From RGIG2041 sp045537695 (GTDB taxonomy: Bacteria > Bacillota > Clostridia > UBA1381 > UMGS1253), in NCBI GenBank assembly GCA_045537695.1, contig JAZSQB010000017.1, positions 1 through 9,156 of the forward strand: a stretch of DNA of 9,156 nt, in the 5' to 3' direction. The number at the start of each line of letters is the position of its first letter. The stretch's first letter is position 1. Positions 1-6,117 of the stretch are shown piece by piece. The notes beneath the pieces were generated by a model. The model was not told the origin of the DNA and made no database searches. It saw only the letters and a program-made list of their open reading frames with translations. The position numbers and the translations under genes were made by a program.

Positions 1-449
1 GGCAGGGTAAATAGATACTGTCGCGCCTCGCTCAGCACCTCGCCGGGCATGAACGTATCGATCTGTCGTTAAAGAAGCGCGGACTGTGGCGCGAGGACAA
101 CCCCGGCGGCTGGAAAGTACACTATATCGAGACTGCCGTTGACGCGCTCGATCTGTGGGAACGGCGGTACATTCACACCTACGCCAACGCCGGCTATCAG
201 CTCTACAATGAGACGACCGGCGGCCAGGGGCAGGGCAAGCGCGGCATGAAGGGCAACAAGCCGGCGAAGGGCTACTACGACGGCATCGAGCAGGGCAGAC
301 GTAAGGCGCGCCGGGAGATCGCCGAGCTGTTTGAGAAGCATCTTGATTACAAGCCGAAGTCTGAGCCGCCGACGCGGTATCAGGTTAAGGCGATGGAGAA
401 GTTAAAGGCTATTTTGGAGGAAGACCTGGATGTCGGAAAAGACGGATAA
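1..449 (+). CDS. GIY-YIG family endonuclease, C-terminal part, frame broken near the window edge
   Basis: In the reading frame that ends at the TAA at 447-449, translation gives a GIY-YIG-like nuclease tail. SRLAQHLAGH and IDLSLKKRGLW match the R/H region after the YIG motif. The Glu at 159-161 in LDLWERRYIHTY fits the catalytic metal-binding Glu. LYNETTGG, with Asn at 207-209, fits the conserved N..GG end of the domain. A basic tail follows (KGYYDGIEQGRRKARREI), common in phage members of the family. The frame is interrupted by TAG at 12-14. Frame 1 before it reads GRVN, which would fit the G-x-T-x after YI. One missing base near 13-14 would join GRVN-x-ILSRLAQHL at the spacing usual for the family. 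So this is either a frameshifted gene, an assembly error, or a remnant restarted at ATG 246. The family is fairly sure; intactness is not. Confidence 0.72.
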
Positions 450-624
450 GCCATATGTAGAAATAACCGACCGCGACGGCCGCCCGATGCATACGATATA
501 CCCCGGCTGTGAGCGGCATCCGCGCGAAGTTGAGCTGGATATGCTCGAACGCGGGTATACGATTCGGGTGAATGGGCGGAAGGTGACTAAGAAGGAGTTG
601 AGGGAAGATGGTAACATGCATTAA
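430..624 (+). CDS. Small conserved phage-type protein, unknown function (64 aa)
   Basis: The ATG at 430 has a good ribosome binding site (GGAGGA at 416-421, 8 bases upstream), and the gene overlaps the end of the GIY-YIG gene by 20 bases, so the two are probably translated together. The protein opens with a polar stretch, followed by a beta-rich segment (YVEITDRDGRPMHTIYPG) and a short helix-strand part ending VNGRKVTKKELRE. It has no membrane segment and a single Cys (position 27). I do not recognise a named family. Its position in the tightly packed run and good start signal support a real gene; the role is unknown. Confidence 0.7.
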   Translation: MSEKTDKPYVEITDRDGRPMHTIYPGCERHPREVELDMLERGYTIRVNGRKVTKKELREDGNMH

Positions 625-904
625 ATGCGGCAACGAGATCAACAAGGTTTTACTTGACCGCTTTGGCCGTGAAGGCGAGGACTACTGGTATTGCGCACCG
701 ATTAATGAAGCCGAGGAAGACGCTGTACTTATAGAAACAGACAGCAATTGGTGCGGTTACGGGCTGACCGAAGAAGAATACCACGAAAATATAAAATGTC
801 CAATATGCTGCGAGTTTCCGTTTAAGGACAGGGAGGTACAAATTTATGAAGTGGTACGTTTAGTATGTTTCAAGGAGGAAACCGAAAATGCAAACAACAC
901 TTAA
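608..904 (+). CDS. Small zinc-ribbon-like protein (98 aa)
   Basis: The N-terminus CIKCGNEI (Cys4, Cys7) and the later CPICC (Cys64, Cys67, Cys68) form two CxxC knuckles, so a single zinc-ribbon fold with a long insert between the knuckles is likely. The insert is acidic (EAEEDAVLIETD). The ATG at 608 follows AAGGAG at 592-597 and overlaps the previous gene by 17 bases. The end of this gene overlaps the start of thyX by 17 bases and contains the thyX ribosome binding site. Zinc binding is inferred from Cys spacing. The partner (DNA, RNA or protein) cannot be told. Confidence 0.72.
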   Translation: MVTCIKCGNEINKVLLDRFGREGEDYWYCAPINEAEEDAVLIETDSNWCGYGLTEEEYHENIKCPICCEFPFKDREVQIYEVVRLVCFKEETENANNT

Positions 905-1577
905 AGTCAAACTCATCGCCCACACCCCCGACGCTGACAAGCTCGTGGCCGCCGCCGCAAAGCTGTGCTACGCGAAGTCGGACGTCGACACGCTCATGGA
1001 CAACCTCACCGCCGAGAAGGTCGAGGACTTCATCGAACGGCTCGCCGAGCTCGGCCACGAATCGCCTATCGAACACGCTTCCTACACCTTCGCGGTCGAG
1101 GGCGTATCACGGGCACTGCTGGCACAGCTGACGCGACACAGGATAGCGTCGTACTCGGTGCAGTCGCAGCGGTATGTCGATAAGGGTGATTTTGACTATG
1201 TGATACCGCCGAGTATTGCGGCGCGAAAAGAAACACGCATAGCCTTTGAAGGGCTTATGGAAACAGCAAATAGATATTACGAGTATCTGAGCAGTTATGA
1301 CGACATCCCCAACGAAGACGCGCGTTTCGTGCTTCCCAACGCCTGCGACACGCGGATCATATTCACCATGAACGCGCGGTCACTGCATAACTTCTTCCGT
1401 CTGCGCTGCTGTAACCGTGCGCAGTGGGAGATACGCGCGATGGCTGATGAGATGCTTAAGCTGTGCCGCGAGGTTTCGCCGGCGTTGTTCAGACACGCGG
1501 GTCCGTCGTGCGCGGTGACAGGCAAGTGTTCCGAGGGGGCTATGTGCTGTGGGGAACCGAGGGAGGATTTGAAATGA
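888..1577 (+). CDS. thyX: Flavin-dependent thymidylate synthase ThyX
   Basis: ThyX makes dTMP from dUMP in the cytosol, using FAD, NADPH and methylene-tetrahydrofolate, and is unrelated to ThyA. The diagnostic signature RHR-x7-S is complete at residues 83-93 (RHRIASYSVQSQRY, 83-96). GHESPIEH (56-63) is the conserved flavin/substrate-side block, and SLHNFFRLR with the following helix matches the C-terminal dUMP-binding region. The length, 229 aa, is normal for the family. The C-terminus is Cys-rich (CAVTGKCSEGAMCCG), as seen in some Clostridia and phage ThyX proteins. The ATG at 888 follows AAGGAGG at 872-878 with 9-base spacing. In this phage-like operon it probably raises dTTP supply during replication, together with the MazG-like enzyme at 4260. 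All signature residues seen here are present, so activity is expected. Confidence 0.97.
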   Translation: MQTTLKVKLIAHTPDADKLVAAAAKLCYAKSDVDTLMDNLTAEKVEDFIERLAELGHESPIEHASYTFAVEGVSRALLAQLTRHRIASYSVQSQRYVDKGDFDYVIPPSIAARKETRIAFEGLMETANRYYEYLSSYDDIPNEDARFVLPNACDTRIIFTMNARSLHNFFRLRCCNRAQWEIRAMADEMLKLCREVSPALFRHAGPSCAVTGKCSEGAMCCGEPREDLK

Positions 1578-1993
1578 GCCCTTTATGGAAAAGCGCAGAA
1601 AGCAAACTTATAAAAAGCGGAAGAAAATGGAGTGAATGCGATTACATACCATACAGATTTGCAGAACTGTATTGCGAAAGTTGCGGTAAAAGGATGGGAC
1701 GTTTTGATATCGCTTGTACAGATCTTAAAACTTATATGTACTGCGCTGAATGCGTCAAGCCGTTTATACGCGAAACTCCGTTTTGCTTAGACCAAAATAT
1801 TCAAGTAGTATCTGATTACGGCGGATATGTTAAGGTTAAATATTACGGCGATTACATCCATGAGATGGTAGTGTCTAAAATATGTTACTTCAACCAAAAA
1901 GGCAGATATATAAAAGTGCATGGCAAGATTTATTATCTTAACAACGCAGTGCGCGAGCCGAGATGTAAGGAGGACGACAATGGCGAAAATTGA
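1574..1993 (+). CDS. Cys-rich probable zinc-binding protein (139 aa)
   Basis: The ATG at 1574 shares ATGA with the thyX stop and has GGGAGG 7 bases upstream. A longer reading in the same frame starting at 1463 lies inside thyX and is not needed. CESCG (Cys34, Cys37) and CAEC (Cys57, Cys60) make a classic four-Cys zinc ribbon. The C-terminal half is rich in Tyr and Val and probably forms beta strands (YGGYVKVKYYGDYIHEM). The gene is clearly richer in A and T than thyX and the genes after it, which suggests a separate origin. Family not recognised; zinc binding inferred. Confidence 0.75.
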   Translation: MSPLWKSAESKLIKSGRKWSECDYIPYRFAELYCESCGKRMGRFDIACTDLKTYMYCAECVKPFIRETPFCLDQNIQVVSDYGGYVKVKYYGDYIHEMVVSKICYFNQKGRYIKVHGKIYYLNNAVREPRCKEDDNGEN

Positions 1994-2360
1994 TTGCAGT
2001 GTTACGGTGAACTTTTTAAAGGAGTGGCGGCGGATGTGCGACAGCTTTCATGACTGTAGCAGCTGTGTACTCGGTATGCGTGACGAATTCGGAATCAATA
2101 GATGTAAGGCGAATGATAATCCCGGGTTTACCATCGAGATCGTGCAGAAGTGGAGCGACGCGCACCCGGTCAAGACGAGGCTTGACGATCTACTTGAGAA
2201 GTACCCGAAATTCGAAGTGCTCAGCGAAACAGGACGACCGATGTATAAGCCGCGTGTGTTCGGCTACTGTACCGACTGCTCGACGTGCCCCAACAATAAG
2301 GCGGAGCACTGCTGGAACGAACCCGTAGACGGCGGTGCTACTGGGAAGGCGGTGGAGTGA
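1980..2360 (+). CDS. Conserved Cys-rich phage protein (126 aa)
   Basis: The ATG at 1980 follows AAGGAGG at 1967-1973 and overlaps the previous gene by 14 bases. The start is supported by the typical opening of this phage family, a Cys near residue 6 followed by FLKEWRRMC and DCSSC. The motif EIVQKWSDAHPVKTR (53-67) followed by LLEKYPKF is widespread in small proteins of Clostridia phages. Nine Cys occur (6, 20, 26, 29, 42, 97, 100, 103, 111), the C-terminal ones as CTDCSTC, so metal binding at one or both ends is likely. Function is not established for the family as far as I know. The gene ends in a GGTGGAG that probably serves as ribosome binding site for the next gene. Confidence 0.82.
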   Translation: MAKIDCSVTVNFLKEWRRMCDSFHDCSSCVLGMRDEFGINRCKANDNPGFTIEIVQKWSDAHPVKTRLDDLLEKYPKFEVLSETGRPMYKPRVFGYCTDCSTCPNNKAEHCWNEPVDGGATGKAVE

Positions 2361-2692
2361 TGAGCGTTGACTTTAGCCGAACAGTGTCACATCACGCCGC
2401 GAAACCCCACAAATGCGATTTCTGCGAGGGCGATATCCAACCGCGAGAAGAATACTTGCGCTACACGGGATTGTATGACGGCTATTTCTTCGACGAAAAA
2501 TATCACCACACTTGTGCGAAAGCTATTCGAGCATATTGCAAAGACACAGACAACGATGAATATAGCGTGGATGCGGTGAACGATTGGGCGTACAACAAGG
2601 TGTGTGTTAATCATCAGTGTTCGGATTGTCCTTATACCATACGCACACAATGCGGACGTGTTAAGATCGAAATTGGTCTGGGGGTGGAGTAG
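2360..2692 (+). CDS. Cys-rich zinc-finger-like protein (110 aa)
   Basis: The ATG at 2360 overlaps the previous stop by one base (TGATG). A GTG at 2357 would add one residue and is less likely. Residues 17-52 (HKCDFC, then a Tyr-rich stretch, then HHTC) resemble a treble-clef or zinc-ribbon unit with Cys19, Cys22, His50 and Cys52. A second cluster lies at the C-terminus (Cys82, Cys87, Cys90, Cys98). The gene ends with TAG, and another ATG follows two bases later. No named family recognised, but the first unit is similar in layout to phage proteins of the type KCxxCxxxIxxGExYxR. Role unknown. Confidence 0.78.
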   Translation: MSVDFSRTVSHHAAKPHKCDFCEGDIQPREEYLRYTGLYDGYFFDEKYHHTCAKAIRAYCKDTDNDEYSVDAVNDWAYNKVCVNHQCSDCPYTIRTQCGRVKIEIGLGVE

Positions 2693-2693
2693 T

Positions 2694-2918
2694 ATGTGGG
2701 ACAACATGATACATGACATTTACAGCGCGATGCTGCCTTACGCAAAGCTTCCGTGTGACGCGGAGGTACGGTGCAAGGTGTGCGGCACACCGCTTAAAAC
2801 CTACTACGCCGAAGGGCGGCTGTATCTCGTGAAATGCGGATACTGCGACACGATAACGATGGTGCAGGCAGACAGTCCGTTCAAGGCGGCGGCTATGGTT
2901 GGAGAGGTGGTGGAGTGA
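2694..2918 (+). CDS. Small zinc-ribbon phage protein (74 aa)
   Basis: The ATG at 2694 lies two bases after the previous TAG, and the GGTGGAG at 2683-2689 inside the end of the previous gene gives its ribosome binding site. CKVCGTPLKTYY (Cys27, Cys30) and VKCGYCDT (Cys48, Cys51) form a textbook four-Cys zinc ribbon. The C-terminal ADSPFKAAAMVG matches the helix that ends this common phage family. Cys21 is an extra. It could act as an adaptor that binds nucleic acid or another protein; no catalytic residues are visible. Confidence 0.82.
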   Translation: MWDNMIHDIYSAMLPYAKLPCDAEVRCKVCGTPLKTYYAEGRLYLVKCGYCDTITMVQADSPFKAAAMVGEVVE

Positions 2919-3220
2919 TGGCACAATACTGCCGATATTGCGCAAACATGTTCAGCGGTGACGCGAATTACTGCGGGATCAAACTGCGGACGTTCACCGA
3001 CGCGCAGATATGCCGCACAAACCGGTGCAAGGACTTCGAGCTTAACCCTACCGACTCTCTCACCGGCAGGATTTATAAACCGCGTGCGCCGAAGACGTTT
3101 GAACAGCTGCCTTTAGTGGAGGTGCCGGCGTTTTCCGACGCGAGGTACACACCGCAGGACAGCGACAAATCGCCGGGACTTGCCGGGGGAATATCTTATA
3201 AGGAGTTGATAGAGCAATGA
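2918..3220 (+). CDS. Conserved Cys-rich phage protein (100 aa)
   Basis: The ATG at 2918 overlaps the previous stop by one base, again behind a GGTGGAG. The N-terminal CRYC (Cys5, Cys8), Cys19, and the block TDAQICRTNRCKDFELNP (Cys32, Cys37) are a well-conserved arrangement in gut Clostridia phages; four or five of these Cys probably bind one metal ion. The second half is Pro-rich and probably flexible (YKPRAPKTFEQL). Function unknown. Recognition of the family is by pattern memory rather than a search. Confidence 0.82.
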   Translation: MAQYCRYCANMFSGDANYCGIKLRTFTDAQICRTNRCKDFELNPTDSLTGRIYKPRAPKTFEQLPLVEVPAFSDARYTPQDSDKSPGLAGGISYKELIEQ

Positions 3221-3474
3221 TCGATAAAATTTTATGCGACGAATGCACACACGCTGAGATATGTAAATATCGCGCTGAATACAAAAAGGTCTATGCGTCG
3301 GTTGCGAACTTGAAAATAAGTGAAGCCCTCAGCAACGACGCACATAGTGTTCGCAATGTGTCGGATATTCCGTATATCGACGTTATCGTCGATTGCAAGC
3401 ATCTCAGACGTGCACCGAATACCGGGGTTAGGATGGCGAATATCTCGAATGGTGTTACGGAGGCTTATTTATGA
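3217..3474 (+). CDS. Small Cys-rich phage protein (85 aa)
   Basis: The ATG at 3217 shares ATGA with the previous stop; AAGGAG lies at 3200-3205 (11 bases upstream). CDECTHAEICKYRAEY has Cys7, Cys10, His12 and Cys16, and a fourth Cys is at position 60 in VDCKHL. This is a recurrent pattern in phage proteins (CxxCxHxxxCKYKxEY … VxCxxY), presumably a small metal site that joins the N-terminus to a later beta strand. Between them lies a helix typical of these proteins. Role unknown. Confidence 0.8.
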   Translation: MIDKILCDECTHAEICKYRAEYKKVYASVANLKISEALSNDAHSVRNVSDIPYIDVIVDCKHLRRAPNTGVRMANISNGVTEAYL

Positions 3475-3935
3475 GACTGATTGACGCGGACAAGCTCGAA
3501 ATAAGGGAACTCGCCGAATTTAACGACGAGTACGGCGACGCTGTGCCGGTTTACGGTGTGGCGGCCGAGGATATCGACAACGCGCCCACGGTGGCTGCGA
3601 GTATGCCGCAGTGGATCCCCGTTACACCCGAGACTATGCCGGAAAGCGGTGTTCCTGTCTTACTGTGCTGTGAGCGCACATACCTCTGCAAAGCCATATA
3701 TAGATACATCTGCGATGGCCAATACATAGCGAAGCACGCGGAAATCGCCGGCTATACAGCGAATGATCTTGCCACGGAATACGACGAAGAAACGGACGAA
3801 TTTTATTTGTTGGAAGGCTTTTACGAGCGCATAAAAAATTGGGACGAATACAGCAGTGTTGTAATATCGGATAGGGTTACTCACTGGATGCCGATGATAC
3901 AGCTACCGGAGGTAAAGTTATGCGAGAACGACTGA
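3471..3935 (+). CDS. DUF551 domain protein (154 aa)
   Basis: The protein opens with MRLIDADKLE and has DIDNAPTV at 34-41, a leader block very common in Firmicutes phage proteins. A DUF551 domain follows: it starts with WIPVTPETMPESGVPVLLC (48-66) and closes with VTHWMPM (136-142). DUF551 has no assigned biochemical function. Between these ends sits a longer than usual acidic and Tyr-rich insert (about 88-132), which in shorter family members is only a loop. The ATG at 3471 shares ATGA with the previous stop and follows GGAGG at 3459-3463. Confidence 0.85.
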   Translation: MRLIDADKLEIRELAEFNDEYGDAVPVYGVAAEDIDNAPTVAASMPQWIPVTPETMPESGVPVLLCCERTYLCKAIYRYICDGQYIAKHAEIAGYTANDLATEYDEETDEFYLLEGFYERIKNWDEYSSVVISDRVTHWMPMIQLPEVKLCEND

Positions 3936-4270
3936 CACAATTAATACATGACGCTCACATGGCTATAGCTGACCGTGACGATAACCGTGATACATATACC
4001 GCTATTGCTGACCACCTGCTCGACAACGGCGTGATAGTGCTGCCTGCGTATATTGGGCAGACGGTGTGGATCGTGGACGAATACGAAGTACTGGAAGACG
4101 TTGTATATGAAATCGGTCACGGTACAACTCAGTCGGGCGAAATAAAGTGGCTTTTTCTGGTGGAAGACAGCAGCATGGATTTTTATGATAGCGACATCGG
4201 CAAAACCGTATTCCTCACCCGTGAAGCCGCCGAGGAAGCAATGAAAGCGAGGGACAACAATGCTGACTAA
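3920..4270 (+). CDS. Small conserved phage protein with GKTVFLTREAAE C-terminus (116 aa)
   Basis: The ATG at 3920 overlaps the DUF551 gene by 16 bases and has GGAGGT at 3908-3913. The N-terminal helix ends in AIADHLLDNGVIVLP, followed by a beta segment (YIGQTVWIVDEYEV) and the conserved ending DIGKTVFLTREAAEEAMK (92-109). Proteins of this build are frequent in gut phages, often close to DUF551 or MazG-like genes; their role is not known. No Cys and no membrane segment. It overlaps the MazG-like gene by 11 bases, so coupled translation is likely. Confidence 0.82.
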   Translation: MRERLTQLIHDAHMAIADRDDNRDTYTAIADHLLDNGVIVLPAYIGQTVWIVDEYEVLEDVVYEIGHGTTQSGEIKWLFLVEDSSMDFYDSDIGKTVFLTREAAEEAMKARDNNAD

Positions 4271-4796
4271 CGAAAAAATAGCTGCGATCCACGCAAACGC
4301 CGTAGCCCACGGATTCTGGGAGCCGGACGGTGAGCCGACATTCGGCGAATACTGCGCACTGATTCACGAGGAAATATCCGAGGCGTTCTCCGCATGGCGC
4401 AACGGCGAGCCGGATGAATATGTCGATGACAACGGCAAGCCGCAGGGCGTGTGGGTAGAACTTGCCGATGTGGTGATACGTATCGGTGATCTGTTCGGCG
4501 CGATGGAAGCTGAATTGCACCCCGATGAAAGCGAGTTTATCGAGTACTGTAGCGATATACGCCAAGCGGTAGTAGATGAACCCAATCTGAGTTTTGCGGA
4601 ATTCTCTGCTATGCTTCACGGTTTCGTGTCGGAATATCGAGCCAATAAATCCGAGCATAATGCTATTGAGTTGCTTACGGCAGTGATATGCATTTACGCA
4701 CGTGCTGAGCTGTGCAACATCGACCTCGACGCAATCATCGACCGCAAGTGCGCGTACAATGCAACGCGGCCGTGGCGGCATGGGAAAAGGATGTAA
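4260..4796 (+). CDS. MazG-like nucleotide pyrophosphohydrolase (178 aa)
   Basis: This family of all-alpha NTP pyrophosphatases cleaves (d)NTPs to the monophosphate and pyrophosphate, using Mg ions held by an EExxE…ExxD motif. Here the motif is complete: HEEISEA (Glu37, Glu38, Glu41) and VELADVVIRIGDL (Glu67, Asp70). The C-terminus CAYNATRPWRHGKRM carries the conserved K/Y-N-x-x-R-P ending that closes the active site. Between the motif and the end, residues 80-160 add helices not found in the shortest family members. With thyX in the same run, the likely job is removal of dUTP or another unwanted nucleotide and supply of dUMP; the substrate cannot be read from sequence, and a (p)ppGpp-lowering role is also possible. 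The ATG at 4260 follows GAGGG. Confidence 0.88.
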   Translation: MLTNEKIAAIHANAVAHGFWEPDGEPTFGEYCALIHEEISEAFSAWRNGEPDEYVDDNGKPQGVWVELADVVIRIGDLFGAMEAELHPDESEFIEYCSDIRQAVVDEPNLSFAEFSAMLHGFVSEYRANKSEHNAIELLTAVICIYARAELCNIDLDAIIDRKCAYNATRPWRHGKRM

Positions 4797-4797
4797 T

Positions 4798-5076
4798 ATG
4801 CCACTTCAATTTTTCCTTGCAGTCGACAGTCGGACACGGCAATGCCGGGTGCTTACGTGCCCGATGCCGTTTGACGAGCTGAGACAGTGCAGCGATCTCG
4901 ACGAGCGCGATTTTTCGCACCGATGCGTCACGGGCGGTGTGTGCACCGGCATAAATAGAACGCTGCAAACTCTGCGGCGCGACTACACCGGACGCAAATT
5001 TTCGCTGGACGAGCCTATACAATTTTCGTGCGGCAAGCGTCGATTTTTCGCTGCGGAGATATGGGAGCTTGATTAA
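4798..5076 (+). CDS. Hypothetical protein (92 aa)
   Basis: The ATG at 4798 starts one base after the MazG-like stop, with AAAAGG about 8 bases upstream. An earlier in-frame start at 4702 would lie inside the MazG-like gene and is rejected. The product has six Cys in no clear zinc-ribbon pattern (CRVLTC, HRCVTGGVC, then one near the C-terminus) and many Arg. The opening MPLQFFLAV is hydrophobic but short and is followed by charged residues, so a signal peptide is unlikely. Family not recognised. It is the last gene before a short AT-rich, repeat-bearing gap. Confidence 0.65.
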   Translation: MPLQFFLAVDSRTRQCRVLTCPMPFDELRQCSDLDERDFSHRCVTGGVCTGINRTLQTLRRDYTGRKFSLDEPIQFSCGKRRFFAAEIWELD

Positions 5077-5084
5077 CTATTTTT

Positions 5085-5135
5085 GCCGGGGAATTTTCGT
5101 ACGGTGATGAATTTTCGCCGAGATTTTTCCCCGGC
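5085..5135. repeat. Inverted repeat with internal GAATTTTCG direct repeats
   Basis: The 9-base arms GCCGGGGAA (5085-5093) and TTCCCCGGC (5127-5135) are perfectly complementary, 33 bases apart. Two exact copies of GAATTTTCG lie at 5091-5099 and 5109-5117, the first overlapping the left arm. The repeat fills most of the gap after the 92-aa gene, and a T-run (5147-5153) follows some 11 bases later. It could be an RNA hairpin that partly stops transcription before the next gene or a protein-binding site; neither is shown. Confidence 0.5.
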
Positions 5136-5168
5136 GCGGAGGTGAATTTTTTTATAGAGGATACAATA

Positions 5169-5414
5169 ATGAAAGTGTTGATAGGCATATTAATTTTAAT
5201 TATAGCTGTATGGCTTGTTGGGGGTATTTTAAACGAAATGAATGAAATAAGCGCAGGTGTTATAGTAGATCGGGAGGTAGACGCCGGAATAGGCGGAACA
5301 GCATATTATTTCACTATCGAGGGCTGGCTAAATGAAGAAATGGTGCAATACCGCTTTGAGGTGTCGTCATCAGAATATGATAAATATCGGATTGGAGATT
5401 TTTACGAACGGTGA
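5169..5414 (+). CDS. Small single-pass membrane protein (81 aa)
   Basis: I choose ATG 5169 because AGAGGA stands at 5156-5161 with 7-base spacing. A GTG at 5142 in the same frame would add nine residues (VNFFIEDTI) ahead of it. The N-terminus is a clear transmembrane helix (MKVLIGILILIIAVWLVGGI), followed by a soluble domain with YYFTIEGWL and a YRIGDFYE ending. The layout (membrane anchor, then a small beta domain whose end reads Y-x-x-GD-x-Y) resembles small anchored proteins of Firmicutes, probably with the domain outside the cell. Base composition is AT-rich compared with the genes before it. Function unknown. Confidence 0.75.
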   Translation: MKVLIGILILIIAVWLVGGILNEMNEISAGVIVDREVDAGIGGTAYYFTIEGWLNEEMVQYRFEVSSSEYDKYRIGDFYER

Positions 5415-5426
5415 GGTGAATTTTCA

Positions 5427-5612
5427 GTGAATCGAAGAGTGCGTAAAACAATAGAAGCTATAAAAATCGAAAACGATCTGCGTATAGATGAACTTAAAAA
5501 ATTCGCCAAAGGTGTCGATCCGGAATTTTTCGATCAAACAATACTGGGAGCAAAATTAAAAGTTGCGGAAGCGTTTCGCAATTTGCTTGATGATATGCTG
5601 AAAGGACAGTGA
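5427..5612 (+). CDS. Small helical protein (61 aa), GTG start
   Basis: The start is GTG at 5427, with GAGGTG at 5413-5418 and 8-base spacing; no ATG gives a comparable product. The whole chain appears helical and charged (RRVRKTIEAIKIENDLRIDELKKF … LKVAEAFRNLLDDML) and could form a coiled coil. The upstream GAGGTGAATTTT nearly repeats the sequence at 5140-5150 before the membrane-protein gene. No family recognised. Confidence 0.65.
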   Translation: MNRRVRKTIEAIKIENDLRIDELKKFAKGVDPEFFDQTILGAKLKVAEAFRNLLDDMLKGQ

Positions 5613-5621
5613 TGCAAACCG

Positions 5622-5975
5622 ATGACCAAGCGCGAATTATCACAGTTGTACTACCTCGACAAAGACATCGAGCGCGAGCGGCGACTGCTGGCTGACCTTG
5701 AGCAGTCCGGCGCGCCGGACGATATAATAGCAGGGACGCGCGAGGTCATTCGATGCAAACTCCGCGAATCTGAGATCGTTCGGATGCGTACTATACACTG
5801 GATCATGCAGCTCGACGATGCATTTTTGCGACAGATATTTATGATGCGGCACATAGACCGGTTGACATGGGCGGCTGTGGCTGTGCGTATCGGCGGCGAT
5901 AACACCGCAGACGGTGTGCGAAAAGCTCACGATCGGTATATTGCACGGTCAAAGGGCGCAGAACCGAACGAGTAG
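5622..5975 (+). CDS. DUF1492-like phage regulator with sigma-factor-type HTH (117 aa)
   Basis: The opening MTKRELSQLYYLDKDIERE, a long amphipathic helix with a charged linker, and the C-terminal block LDDAFLRQIFMMRHIDRLTWAAVAVRIGG (64-92) followed by NTADGVRKAHDRYI match DUF1492/ArpU-RinA-type phage proteins. Their C-terminus looks like sigma factor region 4 and they are thought to switch on late (packaging and structural) genes. It closes the rightward run, where such regulators usually stand before terminase genes, but here a terminator follows. The nearest purine-rich site (AAAGGA, 5601-5606) is 15 bases away, so initiation may depend on coupling to the previous gene. An in-frame stop directly upstream excludes a longer form. 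The stop is TAG. Confidence 0.82.
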   Translation: MTKRELSQLYYLDKDIERERRLLADLEQSGAPDDIIAGTREVIRCKLRESEIVRMRTIHWIMQLDDAFLRQIFMMRHIDRLTWAAVAVRIGGDNTADGVRKAHDRYIARSKGAEPNE

Positions 5976-6090
5976 GCGATTGGCTGACACGCAGCGGCGC
6001 GATCGTGGCGGCGATAGTCCAGTTGGTCTACCGCACAACAACGCGGCGGTACGGCGATTTTGAGCGGTATTTTGAATTTGGCAAAGAAAA
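5976..6090 (+). other. Gap with no supported gene before the terminator
   Basis: This 115-base stretch follows the DUF1492-like gene. The only open frame (start GTG 6005) runs through the terminator hairpin and into the antisense of the XRE gene and has no ribosome binding site, so I do not call it. TAGTCCAGTTGGTCTACC (6015-6032) faintly resembles a tRNA D-arm, but no acceptor or anticodon arm is present. Confidence 0.4.
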
Positions 6091-6117
6091 AGCCCCGATT
6101 TGCGTCGGGGTTTGTTT
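6091..6117. terminator. Rho-independent terminator between convergent units
   Basis: AGCCCCGA (6091-6098) pairs with TCGGGGTT (6105-6112) around the loop TTTGCG, and TTTGTTTT follows on the + strand. On the - strand the flanking AAAGAAAAA gives a T-rich tail, so it can work both ways. It lies between the rightward run ending at 5975 and the leftward XRE gene ending at 6119. Confidence 0.88.

Noticed and set aside
12..14. TAG as a recoded sense codon, as in some gut phages
   Set aside because: Other genes here use TAG as a normal stop (2690-2692, followed by a new start two bases later), and no other gene needs TAG to be read through; a one-base frameshift explains the nuclease better.
965..1183. 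Alternative-frame open frames inside thyX
   Set aside because: GC-rich shadows of thyX in other frames; thyX itself carries a complete signature.
4215..4781. Long leftward open frame of 188 codons
   Set aside because: It lies exactly antisense to the MazG-like gene with complete catalytic motifs, has no ribosome binding site, and its product has no family-like features.
6015..6032. tRNA D-arm-like sequence (TAGTCCAGTTGGTCTACC)
   Set aside because: No matching acceptor, anticodon or T arms in the flanking bases; probably chance.
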